This document shows, one piece after another, positions 9,133 to 18,641 of a stretch of DNA of 64,000 bases. The DNA is taken from the NCBI GenBank assembly GCA_050949255.1, contig JBMNFJ010000002.1:1-64000 (forward strand). The letters are read 5' to 3'. Source of the stretch: UBA3941 sp002385665 (GTDB taxonomy: Bacteria > Bacillota > Clostridia > Caldicoprobacterales > UBA3941). The position numbers and the translations under genes were made by a program. Positions within the stretch are counted from its first letter, which is position 1, and each line of letters starts with the position of its first letter. Under the pieces are notes generated by a model, which worked only from the letters and a program-made list of their open reading frames with translations, was not told the origin of the DNA and made no database searches.

Positions 9133-9681
9133 CTATGGAAGAAGAATATTTCTTTGTAACTCTTTGGCTTTCTCTTCACCCAGGAAGTATTCTACTATCT
9201 TGATAGCAAAATATACAGCCAATGCCGGGCCCCTGGCCGTTATAATATTTCCATCCCTGACTACGCCCTCTTCCTGATAGATGCCACCGGACAGCTGATC
9301 CTCGAATCCCGGGTAGGATGTTACCTTCCTGCCCTCTATAATCCCTGCTTCCTCCAGGACTATGGGGCCGGCACAGATGGCAGCAGTCAGCTTGTTGTTT
9401 TGGTGCATGCTCCTGACAATTTCAATAACCTTTGAATTACCCCTGAGGTTTGTAGCCCCAGGCAGACCTCCCGGGATAACTACCCCTTCGTACAAGTCCA
9501 CATTCCCTATTTCTTCTATAGTTTTGTCCGCCAATACCGGGATGTTATGGGAACCTATAACCTTCCTGTCATTGGTGATGGATACCATTTCCGCTTCTAT
9601 ATCCATCCTTCTGAGATAATCCACTACCGTCAAAGCCTCGACTTCCTCAAAACCGTTGGCCAAGAATACAATAACCTTCAT
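9133..9681 (-). CDS. DJ-1/PfpI family protein
   Basis: 182 residues, the usual length for the family. It has a flavodoxin-like fold with the nucleophile-elbow cysteine in TAAICAGP (Cys103) and the conserved acidic cluster GFEEVEA (residues 10-16). DJ-1/YajL-type proteins protect against carbonyl or oxidative damage as chaperones, deglycases or glyoxalases; which activity applies is debated for the family. It is a single-gene unit ending in the hairpin at 9035-9071. The rubrerythrin-like gene on the other strand starts 264 bases away, so the pair may be a stress-related divergent locus. Confidence 0.9.
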   Translation of the reverse strand: MKVIVFLANGFEEVEALTVVDYLRRMDIEAEMVSITNDRKVIGSHNIPVLADKTIEEIGNVDLYEGVVIPGGLPGATNLRGNSKVIEIVRSMHQNNKLTAAICAGPIVLEEAGIIEGRKVTSYPGFEDQLSGGIYQEEGVVRDGNIITARGPALAVYFAIKIVEYFLGEEKAKELQRNILLP

Positions 9682-9944
9682 CTCTTCGTCTCCTTTCTCT
9701 ATAGCTTATAATTATCTTTAAACCTGTCACTCATTTTTAAGCTTTTGATTTGCTTAATAGATATTTCAAGGATATAGTTTACCTTTTCCCATGTTTTACT
9801 TATTTCCATTATACTACATTTTTATAGCTTGGGCTATGGGACAAGAAATTCGGTCTTTTCGCAAGAAACATGAAATTCATGGTTATTGGACCTGCCTCAG
9901 TGGTATACAATGCATATACATTTAAATTCTGGAGGGATGATGTA

Positions 9945-10430
9945 ATGCGCTCTTATGAATTTGCTATTAGGATGGAACTCGATGGTGAGAAATATTATAT
10001 GGAACAGGCAGAGAAGCATAAGAACAGTGGACTTTATACCATATTCTTAACCCTTGCCAAGGATGAGAGAAAGCATGCCCAAATCCTGGAGGATAGGATG
10101 AAACAACTGACCCCCGATCTGTCAGAAACCACATCGTACGATGAATATAAAAATGTGTTTCAAGATGCTCCGGATTTTCAAAATGCCATAAAGGAGACCT
10201 TGGGACAACTGGATATCTACTATTTGGCCATGGATAAGGAAAAGCAAAGCATTGAACTCTACAAAGAAATGCTGGAAGACGCAAAGGATGAGCAGGATAA
10301 GGAAGTATTCAGTTTTTTAATACGTGAAGAGGAAACCCATTTCAACATCCTTGAGGAGCTCTGGTCACATGTAAACCGGGCTGAGGAGTGGGTTGAATCG
10401 GCGGAATTCGGCCTTAGAGAAGAATACTGA
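9945..10430 (+). CDS. Rubrerythrin/ferritin-like diiron protein
   Basis: 161 residues from the ATG at 9945, which has GGAGGG 8 bases upstream; an in-frame upstream ATG at 9870 lacks a site. The four-helix ferritin-like bundle carries ExxH pairs typical of rubrerythrin: E41-H44 (DERKHAQ) and about E129-H132 (EEETHFN), with further Glu at 11/15 and 104. There is no C-terminal rubredoxin domain (no CxxC), so this is the short form. Rubrerythrins reduce peroxide in anaerobes; here the electron donor would have to be a separate protein. The gene stands alone and ends at a strong terminator. Confidence 0.85.
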   Translation: MRSYEFAIRMELDGEKYYMEQAEKHKNSGLYTIFLTLAKDERKHAQILEDRMKQLTPDLSETTSYDEYKNVFQDAPDFQNAIKETLGQLDIYYLAMDKEKQSIELYKEMLEDAKDEQDKEVFSFLIREEETHFNILEELWSHVNRAEEWVESAEFGLREEY

Positions 10431-10462
10431 TATCCCACTTTTTTAAGACCGGTTATATGAAG

Positions 10463-10483
10463 AGCCCGATATCGGGCTTTTTT
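10463..10483 (+). terminator. Terminator after rubrerythrin-like gene
   Basis: The palindrome AGCCCGATATCGGGCT (10463-10478) is followed by a run of six T, 32 bases past the stop codon. Confidence 0.85.
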
Positions 10484-10529
10484 ATTGCCCATTTTTATGA
10501 TTATAAGCAAAAAAATTTACTTCTGGGTA

Positions 10530-10586
10530 TTGACAGAACAAAAGTATTTGTGTACTATTGTATTAGGTCATTAATACAATAGTACA
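10530..10586 (+). promoter_or_regulatory. Promoter with perfect 15-bp inverted-repeat operator for the GntR/YtrA regulator
   Basis: TTGACA (10530-10535), a 17-base spacer, then TACTAT (10553-10558). A perfect inverted repeat overlaps the -10: TGTACTATTGTATTA (10551-10565) and TAATACAATAGTACA (10572-10586), with a 6-base centre. Its position just before the GntR gene implies autorepression of the whole operon. Confidence 0.82.
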
Positions 10587-10599
10587 AGGAAGTGATCTA

Positions 10600-10971
10600 A
10601 TGCATTGGGATCTAAGCTCGGACCGCCCAATCTATTCCCAGATCATTGAACAAATGGAGCTAAGGATCTGCTCCGGGGTCTACCCCCTGGGTTCGAAGCT
10701 CCCTTCAGTCAGGGATCTGGCGCAGGAGGCGGCCGTAAACCCAAACACCATGCAAAGAGCTCTGTCAAAGCTTGAAGAAACGGGGCTGATATACAGCCTT
10801 CGCACCAGTGGAAGATTCGTAACGGAGGATGTCAGTATGATAGAAATGACAAAGAAACGAATAGCCCGGGAACATATCCAGGAGTTCCTGAACAGGATGA
10901 TCAGGCTGGGCTTTCAGCAAGAGGATATTATATCCATGTTAATGGATATATCAAAGGAGTTGAAGAAATGA
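10600..10971 (+). CDS. GntR-family regulator, YtrA subfamily
   Basis: 123 residues. The N-terminal winged helix (about 1-75) contains the GntR signature YPLGSKLPSVRDLA and NPNTMQRALSKLEETGLIYS. The C-terminal tail is only about 45 residues, which defines the YtrA subfamily; these regulators almost always control a linked ABC transporter. AAGGAAGTG precedes the ATG. The stop overlaps the start of the ABC ATPase gene (ATGA). It should bind the dyad at 10551-10586 and repress until a cell-envelope stress or peptide signal arrives; the signal is inferred from relatives. Confidence 0.92.
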   Translation: MHWDLSSDRPIYSQIIEQMELRICSGVYPLGSKLPSVRDLAQEAAVNPNTMQRALSKLEETGLIYSLRTSGRFVTEDVSMIEMTKKRIAREHIQEFLNRMIRLGFQQEDIISMLMDISKELKK

Positions 10972-11666
10972 GTAACCTTTTGGAATGCAAAAACCTCACA
11001 AAGACTTTTGGATCCACCATCGCATTGATGAATGTGAACCTGGAAATTGGCCGGGGTAGGATCGTAGGCCTGTTGGGCCCTAACGCCAGCGGGAAAACCA
11101 CCTTTATCAAGCTGTGCAACGACCTGTTAACCCCCACCAGGGGCGAGATCCTGATAGGAGGGCACAAGCCCGGTATAACTACAAAAGGCATGGTATCCTA
11201 CCTGCCTGAAAGAACCTATTTGAACGATTGGATGAGGGTATCGGACATCATAGAGTTCTTTAAGGATTTTTATAAAAACTTCAATCCGGAGAAGGCCTAT
11301 GACATGCTGGGGAAGCTGGGTATCAACCCGAAAGACAGGCTTAAGACCATGTCCAAGGGCACCAAGGAAAAGGTACAGTTGATCCTGGTTATGAGCAGGG
11401 AGGCTGATCTCTATCTGCTGGATGAACCCATAGGCGGCGTAGATCCGGCTGCAAGGGATTATATCCTGGAAACCATCCTCAGCAATTACAGGGAAGATGC
11501 AACGGTTATCATATCCACCCACCTCATCTCCGACATAGAGAAGATCCTGGATGATGTGATTTTTATCAAAGAGGGTCAGGTGGTCCTTCAAAAAACCGTC
11601 GATGAAATTCGTGAAGAGTCAGGAAAATCCGTGGACGCTTTGTTTAGGGAGGTATTCAGATGCTAG
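10968..11666 (+). CDS. ABC transporter ATP-binding protein (YtrB-like)
   Basis: 232 residues, one nucleotide-binding domain. Walker A GPNASGKTT is at about 38-46. The signature loop is MSKGTKEKVQ (about 128-137) rather than LSGGQ, as is common in YtrB/BcrA-type ATPases. Walker B with catalytic Glu is LYLLDEP (148-154). It overlaps the GntR gene by 4 bases and the permease by 7, so translation is coupled. It should power the membrane protein encoded next. Export or lipid/peptide resistance is the usual role of such YtrA-linked systems; the substrate is unknown. Confidence 0.92.
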   Translation: MSNLLECKNLTKTFGSTIALMNVNLEIGRGRIVGLLGPNASGKTTFIKLCNDLLTPTRGEILIGGHKPGITTKGMVSYLPERTYLNDWMRVSDIIEFFKDFYKNFNPEKAYDMLGKLGINPKDRLKTMSKGTKEKVQLILVMSREADLYLLDEPIGGVDPAARDYILETILSNYREDATVIISTHLISDIEKILDDVIFIKEGQVVLQKTVDEIREESGKSVDALFREVFRC

Positions 11667-12466
11667 GAAAACTTTTAAAATATGAAGCAAAGGCCACTGC
11701 ACGCTCCTTCTTACCCATCTACCTTGCCATACTCCTATTTGCCTTGATAAACAGGGTAATAAATCCCTTTGATAAAGTCAGTGATGGCGTTAGCGTTACA
11801 GTGGAGGGTTTTAGCTTCATTAATATGATGCGGATGGCTAGTATTGTTGTCTATTTCGCCCTTATCGTGGCTACCATAGCTATGACCTTTGTTATCATCA
11901 TCCAAAGATTTTACAAAAACCTATTGGGCGATGAAGGATATCTGATGTTTACCCTTCCGGTAAAGCCCTGGCAGCATATTGTCAGCAAACTCCTTATATC
12001 CTTAATGTGGATTGCACTGAGCTTTATCGTTATCGTCTCTTCAGTGTTGGTCCTTATAAATATAGATAATCTCTTTGGAGAGATAGGCAGGTTAATCCGT
12101 GAGGCTCGTGGATTCTTTGGAGATACCCTGCTGATCCTGGCACCGATTTCCGCCTTAATAGGAGCCTCCTACTTCATCATGACCGTCTATAATGCCCTTT
12201 CAATAGGCCATCTGTTTAATAAACACAGGATATTGGCTTCCTTTGTGGCATATCTGGGTATCTATATGGTCGGCCAGATAGTAGGTACTATATTCCTCTT
12301 TACGACGGCAGGTTTTATTCTTGAGCCCCTGTCCAAAGCTGCAACTCCGGAACCTTCCCTTATAATAACTCTGATACTGGCCATAGTGAGCCTGAATGTA
12401 CTGCTGGCCACAGCAAACTTTATATCAGCCAATATCATCCTAAGTAAAAGGTTAAACCTTGAATAG
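11660..12466 (+). CDS. ABC transporter permease (ABC-2 type)
   Basis: 268 residues with about six membrane segments, starting around residues 18-35. The third segment is preceded by the amphipathic GDEGYLMFTLPVKPWQ, a sequence typical of permeases in GntR/YtrA operons. It overlaps the ATPase gene by 7 bases and a GGGAGG site lies inside that gene. It is the last gene of the operon. No permease partner is encoded next to it, so a homodimer is likely. The 83-base gap to the convergent ahcY gene shows no clear terminator. Confidence 0.88.
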   Translation: MLGKLLKYEAKATARSFLPIYLAILLFALINRVINPFDKVSDGVSVTVEGFSFINMMRMASIVVYFALIVATIAMTFVIIIQRFYKNLLGDEGYLMFTLPVKPWQHIVSKLLISLMWIALSFIVIVSSVLVLINIDNLFGEIGRLIREARGFFGDTLLILAPISALIGASYFIMTVYNALSIGHLFNKHRILASFVAYLGIYMVGQIVGTIFLFTTAGFILEPLSKAATPEPSLIITLILAIVSLNVLLATANFISANIILSKRLNLE

Positions 12467-12549
12467 ATAAATATTTGTTATCTCAGTAAATCAGTAAAAT
12501 GGAAGCACTAAAGGATATTGAATGTTCATTGTGGGGCGGCGGCCACCGT

Positions 12550-13809
12550 CTAGTAGGTAGTGGTGCTGCCCCATCCCTTTAAGTAGGCTTCCTGTTCCTC
12601 CGTCAGCCTATCGATCTTGATTCCCATAGCTGAAAGCTTCATAGTGGCCACCCTATGGTCTATCTCCTCCGGAACCTTGTATACCCTGTTTTCCATGGTT
12701 GAATGGTGTTCCAGTACATACTTTGCCGATAAGGCCTGGAGGGCAAAGCTCATGTCCATGATCTCAGCCGGATGTCCATCCCCTGAAGCCAGGTTCACCA
12801 ACCTGCCTTCTGCCAGGAGGTTTAAGATCCTGCCGTCTTCCATGACATAGCCTAAGATGTTCTGCCTCATATCCTTCCTGTCCACTGCCAGCTTCTCCAG
12901 ATCGGGCTTATATACCTCAACATCAAAGTGTCCGGCGTTGGCCAGAAGTACCCCGTCCTTCATCTTCCTAAAATGCCTTTCCGTTATAACCTTGTTGCAA
13001 CCCGTTACTGTAATGAATATGTCACCTATTGGGGCAGCTTCATCCATGGTCATAACACGGAATCCGTCCATAACCGCCTCTATGGCCTTTATGGGATCAA
13101 TTTCCGTAATAATTACATTGGCCCCCAGTCCCTTGGCCTTGTTGGCTACGCCTTTGCCGCACCAACCGTAACCGGCCACTACCACGTTTTTGCCGGCAAC
13201 GATCAGATTGGTGGTTCGCATAATACCATCCCATACTGATTGTCCTGTCCCGTAGCGGTTATCGAAAAGATATTTACAATAGGCATCATTTACCGCGATC
13301 ATGGGGAAGTCCAGGATACCTTCCCGCTCCCGGGCATGGAGCCTGAGGACCCCGGTGGTGGTTTCCTCGCATCCGCCCATCACTCCGGCAGCCAGATCGG
13401 CCCTGGTGGTATGGAGAAGGTGCACCAGATCCCCGCCATCGTCAATTATGATATGGGGACCAAAATCCAAGGTTCTGTTTAGATGGTCGAAGTATTCATC
13501 ATCCGTTGCCCCATGCCAGGCATACACCGATAGCCCTTCCTTGACCAAGGCAGCGGCTATGGGATCCTGGGTCGATAGGGGGTTACTGCCGGTAACGGCC
13601 ACCTCCGCCCCACCCTTTGTCAGTACCAGAGCCAAATATGCAGTTTTGGCCTCCAGGTGTACCGATATGGCTATCCTTTTCCCCTTAAAGGGCTTTTCCT
13701 CTTCAAATTCCCTTTCCAGCTGGTTTAGAAGGGGCATATACCCCTTTACCCAATTTATCCTTGCATAACCTTCCGGAGCAAGGTCAATGTCCCTGATTAA
13801 GTAATCCAT
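12550..13809 (-). CDS. ahcY: S-adenosylhomocysteinase
   Basis: 419 residues, close to the family length. The NAD-binding motif VVAGYGWCGKGVA is present, with the substrate-binding elements NDAYCKYLFDNRYGTGQS and DGHPAEIMDMSFALQ, and a C-terminal lysine/tyrosine tail (the protein ends KGWGSTTTY). It hydrolyses S-adenosylhomocysteine to adenosine and homocysteine, recycling the by-product of methylation. AAGGAG precedes the ATG. It is the last gene of a seven-gene minus-strand run, 29 bases after the zinc-ribbon gene. I see no SAH riboswitch upstream, which fits an internal operon position. Confidence 0.96.
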   Translation of the reverse strand: MDYLIRDIDLAPEGYARINWVKGYMPLLNQLEREFEEEKPFKGKRIAISVHLEAKTAYLALVLTKGGAEVAVTGSNPLSTQDPIAAALVKEGLSVYAWHGATDDEYFDHLNRTLDFGPHIIIDDGGDLVHLLHTTRADLAAGVMGGCEETTTGVLRLHAREREGILDFPMIAVNDAYCKYLFDNRYGTGQSVWDGIMRTTNLIVAGKNVVVAGYGWCGKGVANKAKGLGANVIITEIDPIKAIEAVMDGFRVMTMDEAAPIGDIFITVTGCNKVITERHFRKMKDGVLLANAGHFDVEVYKPDLEKLAVDRKDMRQNILGYVMEDGRILNLLAEGRLVNLASGDGHPAEIMDMSFALQALSAKYVLEHHSTMENRVYKVPEEIDHRVATMKLSAMGIKIDRLTEEQEAYLKGWGSTTTY

Positions 13810-13838
13810 ACACTTTCTCCTTCTAAGTATTAACAGTT

Positions 13839-14330
13839 TCAGATTTCTCTGCCACAGCTCTTGCAGAACCTGGCATCCTCATCGTTCAGGCTGTCGCAGT
13901 TTCTGCACCTGATCTTTATTATCTCCCTTTGCCCGTCGGACCTGGTCATCCTGTCTACAACATCTATGTTGCTGATAACGTCGTTTATCATTCCACCCTT
14001 GGCCTCGTTAAAGGGTTTTAGGTCCTCCCTTGCCTTTTCCGGATCCAGCAGGAATCCCGAACCCGCTGCACCTTTGGCGCCGATGCTGGCCACAATGGCA
14101 CCGGCTATTATGAAGATCATCCCAATAATGGCTCTGGAAAATGAAGAATCGACATCACTCACGAAGGAGCCTCCTGTAAAGGGATCCTCCATAAAGGGAT
14201 TGCCCCTCATGAGCCTGCCTCCAAAGCCTGCCGCTTCAAAGAAGGTGGAAATAAACAATATAAAGCCTAAAACTATCATTCCAAGACCAATATAATAGGT
14301 AACCTTTCTTTCCTTTGATATCTTTGCCAT
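13839..14330 (-). CDS. Membrane protein with C-terminal zinc ribbon, function unknown
   Basis: 163 residues. Two membrane segments are visible, about 12-32 and 65-88. A soluble linker follows, then a C-terminal zinc ribbon with Cys142-x2-Cys145 and Cys156-x2-Cys159 (RCRNCDS... FCKSCGRE). I do not recognise a named family. Zinc ribbons of this shape occur at the ends of many small membrane proteins in Firmicutes. It sits between yhaN and ahcY in the same transcription unit and has GGAGG upstream. No function can be assigned. Confidence 0.75.
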   Translation of the reverse strand: MAKISKERKVTYYIGLGMIVLGFILFISTFFEAAGFGGRLMRGNPFMEDPFTGGSFVSDVDSSFSRAIIGMIFIIAGAIVASIGAKGAAGSGFLLDPEKAREDLKPFNEAKGGMINDVISNIDVVDRMTRSDGQREIIKIRCRNCDSLNDEDARFCKSCGREI

Positions 14331-14415
14331 AATATCGCCTCCGCTCTAAATATAACATAAATCACAGCCCCTGGCACCAGATAAAAAGACCTGAATCCAA
14401 AATTTTAAAGCGGAG

Positions 14416-17310
14416 TCATACCTTTTGAAGCGTCCTTAGATGGCTGCTTAAGCTGTCGCAGTCACTTGCCCTTATCCTGCCCTGCTCCAGGAGCCAGTAC
14501 TGGGCTTTATGCCCCGCTTCGGCAATCTTCTCCACCAATTCCCCGTGGCAGGTCAGTATAAAGATCTGATGGGTGTTGGCCAGCTCTGACAGAATATCTA
14601 TGGATTGATGCAGATGGAGACTGTCAAAATTGGCAAAGGAATCGTCAATTATTATGGGCAGGCAGGGTTTAATATCCATTATACGGCTTAGGCGGACCGA
14701 AAGGTAGAGCTGTTCCTGGGTTCCCCTGCTCAGCATGCTGACGGTCTGCGGGTCGCTTCCCTCATCCAGGATAGCCTGAAAATCCGATTCCAGTAAGGGC
14801 TCTGAGGGTAATATACCCTGATAATCGCCATTGGTCATGCGACTAAAGATGTTGCCTGCGCTCTTCATCACGCTGTCCTTCATACCCTCCAGGAGATTCT
14901 TTCCGGCCTCCCTTAAGAGAAAGGCAGAGGTCATATTGAGGGCGTATTGATCCGCCAGAACCTTTAGTTCCGCCCTTCCGCTATCTATCTGTCTCTGGCC
15001 CTGGGTCAGGTTCTCTATGGTCCCCAGGCGCTTTAGCTCATCCTCCAGCCTCCTGATGGACTCCCTTGTATCCTCTAATTCCTCCAGCTTGGTATCCCGT
15101 TCCTTTATTGTTTGGGAGTATTCACGTTCTGCTTCCTCGGCCGATGCAAATTCCCTGCACTTTTCCATAAAGGCATTGACCAGATTGACTCTATCGGCAG
15201 AATCAGGGACAAAGGCTCTGCGTATAACGTCTGAGGACATGGATCCCAGTATGCCTTGTATTGATTCCCTTAAGGCCGCTTCATTCCTGGCATATTCTAT
15301 GGCTTCCTGGGCTCTTTCCATAAATACAGAGACGCGTTCTTCAAAACGGCTGTTATTAACGCTATAGTTATTACTCTCATCCAGGGAGGAGTCTTCCAGT
15401 TCATACCCCTCCATTATATCCATAATCTCTTTCCTTATGGACCCTATCTTCACCTTCAGGAGTCTCAGCTCTTCCGCATCCTTTAGCCGATCTTCCCATA
15501 GCCTTAAGGCCTGAATGATCCTGTTCCAGTCTTCGTCTCCGTATGGGTCTGTCCCCTGATCTGCGTTCCCGGTATCCCTTCCCTGGAATTGGTCCACAAA
15601 TTCCCTATATCTACTGTACTGCTCCCTGATAAAACCCTTGATATCTTCCAATTCATCCGATAGCCAATCCAGTTCAGCTGCTCCTCTTTGGATATCCTTT
15701 ATTCTCATCAGATGATTCGGCAAGACGCTTTGGGGCACTCCCCTGGGCAGGCCCAGCTTATCCTTGTAACCGTTCAAGGTCTCTTCAGCCTTTTTCAGAT
15801 CCGACCTCAGTTGATCCAGGACCCCTTCTTCAGCCCGGATCCTGGCCTCCCTTGCCCTCAGTTCCTTTTCCTGTTCATGGGCCGCCCTCCGGCTGGCACT
15901 GGAACCTAAGGCCTTCAAGATAAAAAACAGGGCACTTCCTACTATTCCTCCAACACCTACAATTATTCCCGACAATGGATTTAGTAAGGACAAGAGTACA
16001 CCGATAAAGGTAAAGGCCAGGGAAAAATAGAAGTACTTCCTTACTCCAAGCCAGGGTCTGCTATCCCTATATTCTATTGCCCGGTCTTCCAAGGCCAGGA
16101 ACTCCTCCCTGGCCTTATGGAGGTTATCCGACTGGTTCTTACACTTATTCTCCAACTCCCTGTATTCTTCCACCAATTCGATGAGCCTGTTATATTCAAC
16201 ATTGTCGGCTTTTATGCGGGTTATGTAATCCATGTGGTTTTCGTCCCAATGAGAGTTGGCTTCCTTTATCTTTATGATTATATCCCGTTTCTTTCTGTCC
16301 AGTTCCTGTTGCCGCTGCCTTAGACTTCGAATCCTTTCCTGTACACCGGAAATCTCGGCCAATAGGTTTGCCATCTCTTCCCTGGCTGCCAACAGTTGTT
16401 TCTCCTGCTCGGGATTTAGCCCCGACTGAAGTTCTTTTTCCCGAATCCTCTTACATAACCCGGTGTAATCGTCCCATAAGGACCTTACCCTCACCAGCAG
16501 GTTTTCTGTGGGTCCGTCCTCCCATTCCCAGTCCTTGTTGTCGGCCAGCCAGGTTCTTAACTCTTGCACCCTAAGATAGTTATCATAGCTGTTTTTGACG
16601 ATATCCAGCTGAACAACCAAATTGTTCAGCTTATCCAAATCCTTCTTCAGGGCTTTGACCGCTTCTTCCATGTTCTTTAATTCCTGCTGCTTATCCTGAT
16701 ATTCCTGAACCTGTGACAGGCCTTTTTGCTTGAGTTTTCTGCCGGCTTCTATCATATTGAAATACGGTCGGAACTGTTTCACGCCTGGGTTACCCCTTTT
16801 ACCCCCTATTCTGTCCCCCTCCTTGTAGAAGGCTTGTTCCAGCTGGGGTACAAGGAGCATCTCCCTAAAGCCGGCACCCAGGAGGATGGACTGAAGCCTC
16901 ATCCTGTCATCGCTGGATATGGCCCGGTTTACAGCAAGCTCATCCAGGGTAATGGTAAATAACCGACCGTAGGAAAAGCTGTCCAGAGCGTATAGGTCCT
17001 TCGGACTGGTTATATCCGTTTTTGTCCCGGCTATCCTCCTTAGAACTGGCTCCCCGTGGCCGTTCAGTCTCAGATTATACAGATCCCCCACGCCAAGCCT
17101 TATATCAGCCTCGGCTTCATACCTGCTATTAGCCGGTGGTAAGTTCCCGTCCTTGGGAAATCCGTAGCCAAGATACCTTAAGACCTGCATTAGTGTAGAT
17201 TTGCCCGCCCTGTTCAGGCCGCCAATAACCACCAGTCCCGGGTCCAGTTCGTCCAGGGTCTGATTTCTGAGTATTCCAAAGTCCCCTATATAGAGCCTTT
17301 GAATCTTCAT
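14416..17310 (-). CDS. yhaN: Rad50/SMC-like ATPase with membrane hairpin, YhaN-like
   Basis: 964 residues. The N-terminal Walker A is GLNRAGKSTL (31-40). Long coiled coils are interrupted near residues 420-470 by two hydrophobic segments (YFYFSLAFTFIG... and GIIVGVGGIVG), and the C-terminal part has the signature LSRGTQEQLYLSVRLS and Walker B PIIIDDSFANFD. This layout and length match Bacillus YhaN, a Rad50-type ATPase partnered with the YhaO nuclease. Its start codon overlaps the yhaO stop (ATGA), so the two are translationally coupled. It probably forms a membrane-tethered DNA-end or DNA-processing complex. Confidence 0.88.
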   Translation of the reverse strand: MKIQRLYIGDFGILRNQTLDELDPGLVVIGGLNRAGKSTLMQVLRYLGYGFPKDGNLPPANSRYEAEADIRLGVGDLYNLRLNGHGEPVLRRIAGTKTDITSPKDLYALDSFSYGRLFTITLDELAVNRAISSDDRMRLQSILLGAGFREMLLVPQLEQAFYKEGDRIGGKRGNPGVKQFRPYFNMIEAGRKLKQKGLSQVQEYQDKQQELKNMEEAVKALKKDLDKLNNLVVQLDIVKNSYDNYLRVQELRTWLADNKDWEWEDGPTENLLVRVRSLWDDYTGLCKRIREKELQSGLNPEQEKQLLAAREEMANLLAEISGVQERIRSLRQRQQELDRKKRDIIIKIKEANSHWDENHMDYITRIKADNVEYNRLIELVEEYRELENKCKNQSDNLHKAREEFLALEDRAIEYRDSRPWLGVRKYFYFSLAFTFIGVLLSLLNPLSGIIVGVGGIVGSALFFILKALGSSASRRAAHEQEKELRAREARIRAEEGVLDQLRSDLKKAEETLNGYKDKLGLPRGVPQSVLPNHLMRIKDIQRGAAELDWLSDELEDIKGFIREQYSRYREFVDQFQGRDTGNADQGTDPYGDEDWNRIIQALRLWEDRLKDAEELRLLKVKIGSIRKEIMDIMEGYELEDSSLDESNNYSVNNSRFEERVSVFMERAQEAIEYARNEAALRESIQGILGSMSSDVIRRAFVPDSADRVNLVNAFMEKCREFASAEEAEREYSQTIKERDTKLEELEDTRESIRRLEDELKRLGTIENLTQGQRQIDSGRAELKVLADQYALNMTSAFLLREAGKNLLEGMKDSVMKSAGNIFSRMTNGDYQGILPSEPLLESDFQAILDEGSDPQTVSMLSRGTQEQLYLSVRLSRIMDIKPCLPIIIDDSFANFDSLHLHQSIDILSELANTHQIFILTCHGELVEKIAEAGHKAQYWLLEQGRIRASDCDSLSSHLRTLQKV

Positions 17311-18632
17311 GATCCTTCCCCCCTCCCGGTCAATCTCTCGGCAATGAGATACCTGGCCCTGTAAAGGATCTCCCTTAGGGAAGCATCGTCCATATGAAAG
17401 CGCAAATCGTTTTCGGTTTCATGGTCCCCATCACCCTTCCATATAATCCCCAGTTCATCCATCAGTCGCTCTCTCATATCCTCATCCTCAAGGCATTGGT
17501 CTATTATCCTGTCCACTTCCCTGAAAACAGGACTATTCTCCAATAAATCGATATAATCTATGGGCGACTGAGTTCTGATGATTATGGAATCCGTCCATAA
17601 AAAGGGGCTGGAACCTTCATACTGCTCCCTTAGGGAGTTTAAAAGAAATTCCATAGACTCCTGCTCCTGCTCCATTAATTGGCTGTGAATGGCGCCCCTT
17701 CCCCGGATAGTCCATTCTACCACATAGCCCTCTATGGGATAGTCTTCATCGTCTCCGGTCTCCTCCAGTAACCTGTCCCCTTCCAAACAGATCCTGTCCA
17801 CCAAATCCAGGAGGGTTCCCGGTACGTTTGTCGGGTCATCATCTATATTGATTTCTACCCTCTTGTATATCACCGGGGCCAGGGGGATAAATGAAGTTTG
17901 GCTTTGCCCAAAGGGATCCAGGTTTGCCAGTATACACCCGCCCCTGCCCGTTTCACCGAAATCCCTTCCCTGCGGGATTCCCGGATAGGCAATATATGGA
18001 AGGTCATCGCTGAAATCTCGATACCTATGTATGTGTCCAAGGGCCCAGTAATGGATATCCGGTATTTCCCTCAATTGGGTCAGGGAGCATGGAATATACC
18101 TGGAGGAGGGTGCCTCCAGTTGGGTATGGAGAAGGGCAATGTTCCACAGATCCCTGTCAGGTACCTTGTAATCATAGTGAATCCCCTTATCCAGGGATCC
18201 GGATTGATAGGACTGTCCTATCACCCTTGCTATGGGATCCCCCTTTGAACCCGGAATTTCCACTATCTCCGGCCTGTCCCCGCTAAGGACCTTCACGTTG
18301 TCCGGCACCCTGATTAGATCTTGTTTCTCCTTTAAGGGATCATGATTTCCCGCTATGACCAATACGGGGATGCCGGCTTCTTCCAGGAGCCTGCACTTTT
18401 CCGCAAAAAAGCTCATGGCCCTGACGGACCGGGCCTCCCTGTCGTAGAGATCCCCCGATATAACTACAAAATCCACACGATTTTTAATAGCGGCATGGCA
18501 TACCCTGCTAAACCCTTCCATGGTGGCGGTAACAGCAGCCTGCTCCACGGCAGGGGGTAGCTTGCCCCCGCCTATATGCAACAGGCTGCCCAAGTGTATA
18601 TCTGCAGTATGGATAAACTTAATACCTACCAT
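17307..18632 (-). CDS. yhaO: Mre11/SbcD-like metallophosphoesterase, YhaO-like
   Basis: 441 residues. The calcineurin-like phosphoesterase motifs are in order: HTADIHLG (D11, H13), SGDLYDR (D61), GNHD (N96, H97, D98), then LLHTQL and GHIHRYR for metal binding. This is the nuclease half of an SbcD/Mre11-type pair. GGGGAGGAAT precedes the ATG at 18632. It starts 9 bases after the ABC exporter gene and overlaps yhaN by 4 bases. It should process DNA ends with YhaN. The co-transcription with a drug-efflux pair is unusual. Confidence 0.9.
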   Translation of the reverse strand: MVGIKFIHTADIHLGSLLHIGGGKLPPAVEQAAVTATMEGFSRVCHAAIKNRVDFVVISGDLYDREARSVRAMSFFAEKCRLLEEAGIPVLVIAGNHDPLKEKQDLIRVPDNVKVLSGDRPEIVEIPGSKGDPIARVIGQSYQSGSLDKGIHYDYKVPDRDLWNIALLHTQLEAPSSRYIPCSLTQLREIPDIHYWALGHIHRYRDFSDDLPYIAYPGIPQGRDFGETGRGGCILANLDPFGQSQTSFIPLAPVIYKRVEINIDDDPTNVPGTLLDLVDRICLEGDRLLEETGDDEDYPIEGYVVEWTIRGRGAIHSQLMEQEQESMEFLLNSLREQYEGSSPFLWTDSIIIRTQSPIDYIDLLENSPVFREVDRIIDQCLEDEDMRERLMDELGIIWKGDGDHETENDLRFHMDDASLREILYRARYLIAERLTGRGEGS

Positions 18633-18641
18633 ATTCCTCCC

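Noticed and set aside
13810..13838. SAH riboswitch before ahcY
   Set aside because: The gap is only 29 bases, too short for a riboswitch, and the gene lies inside an operon.
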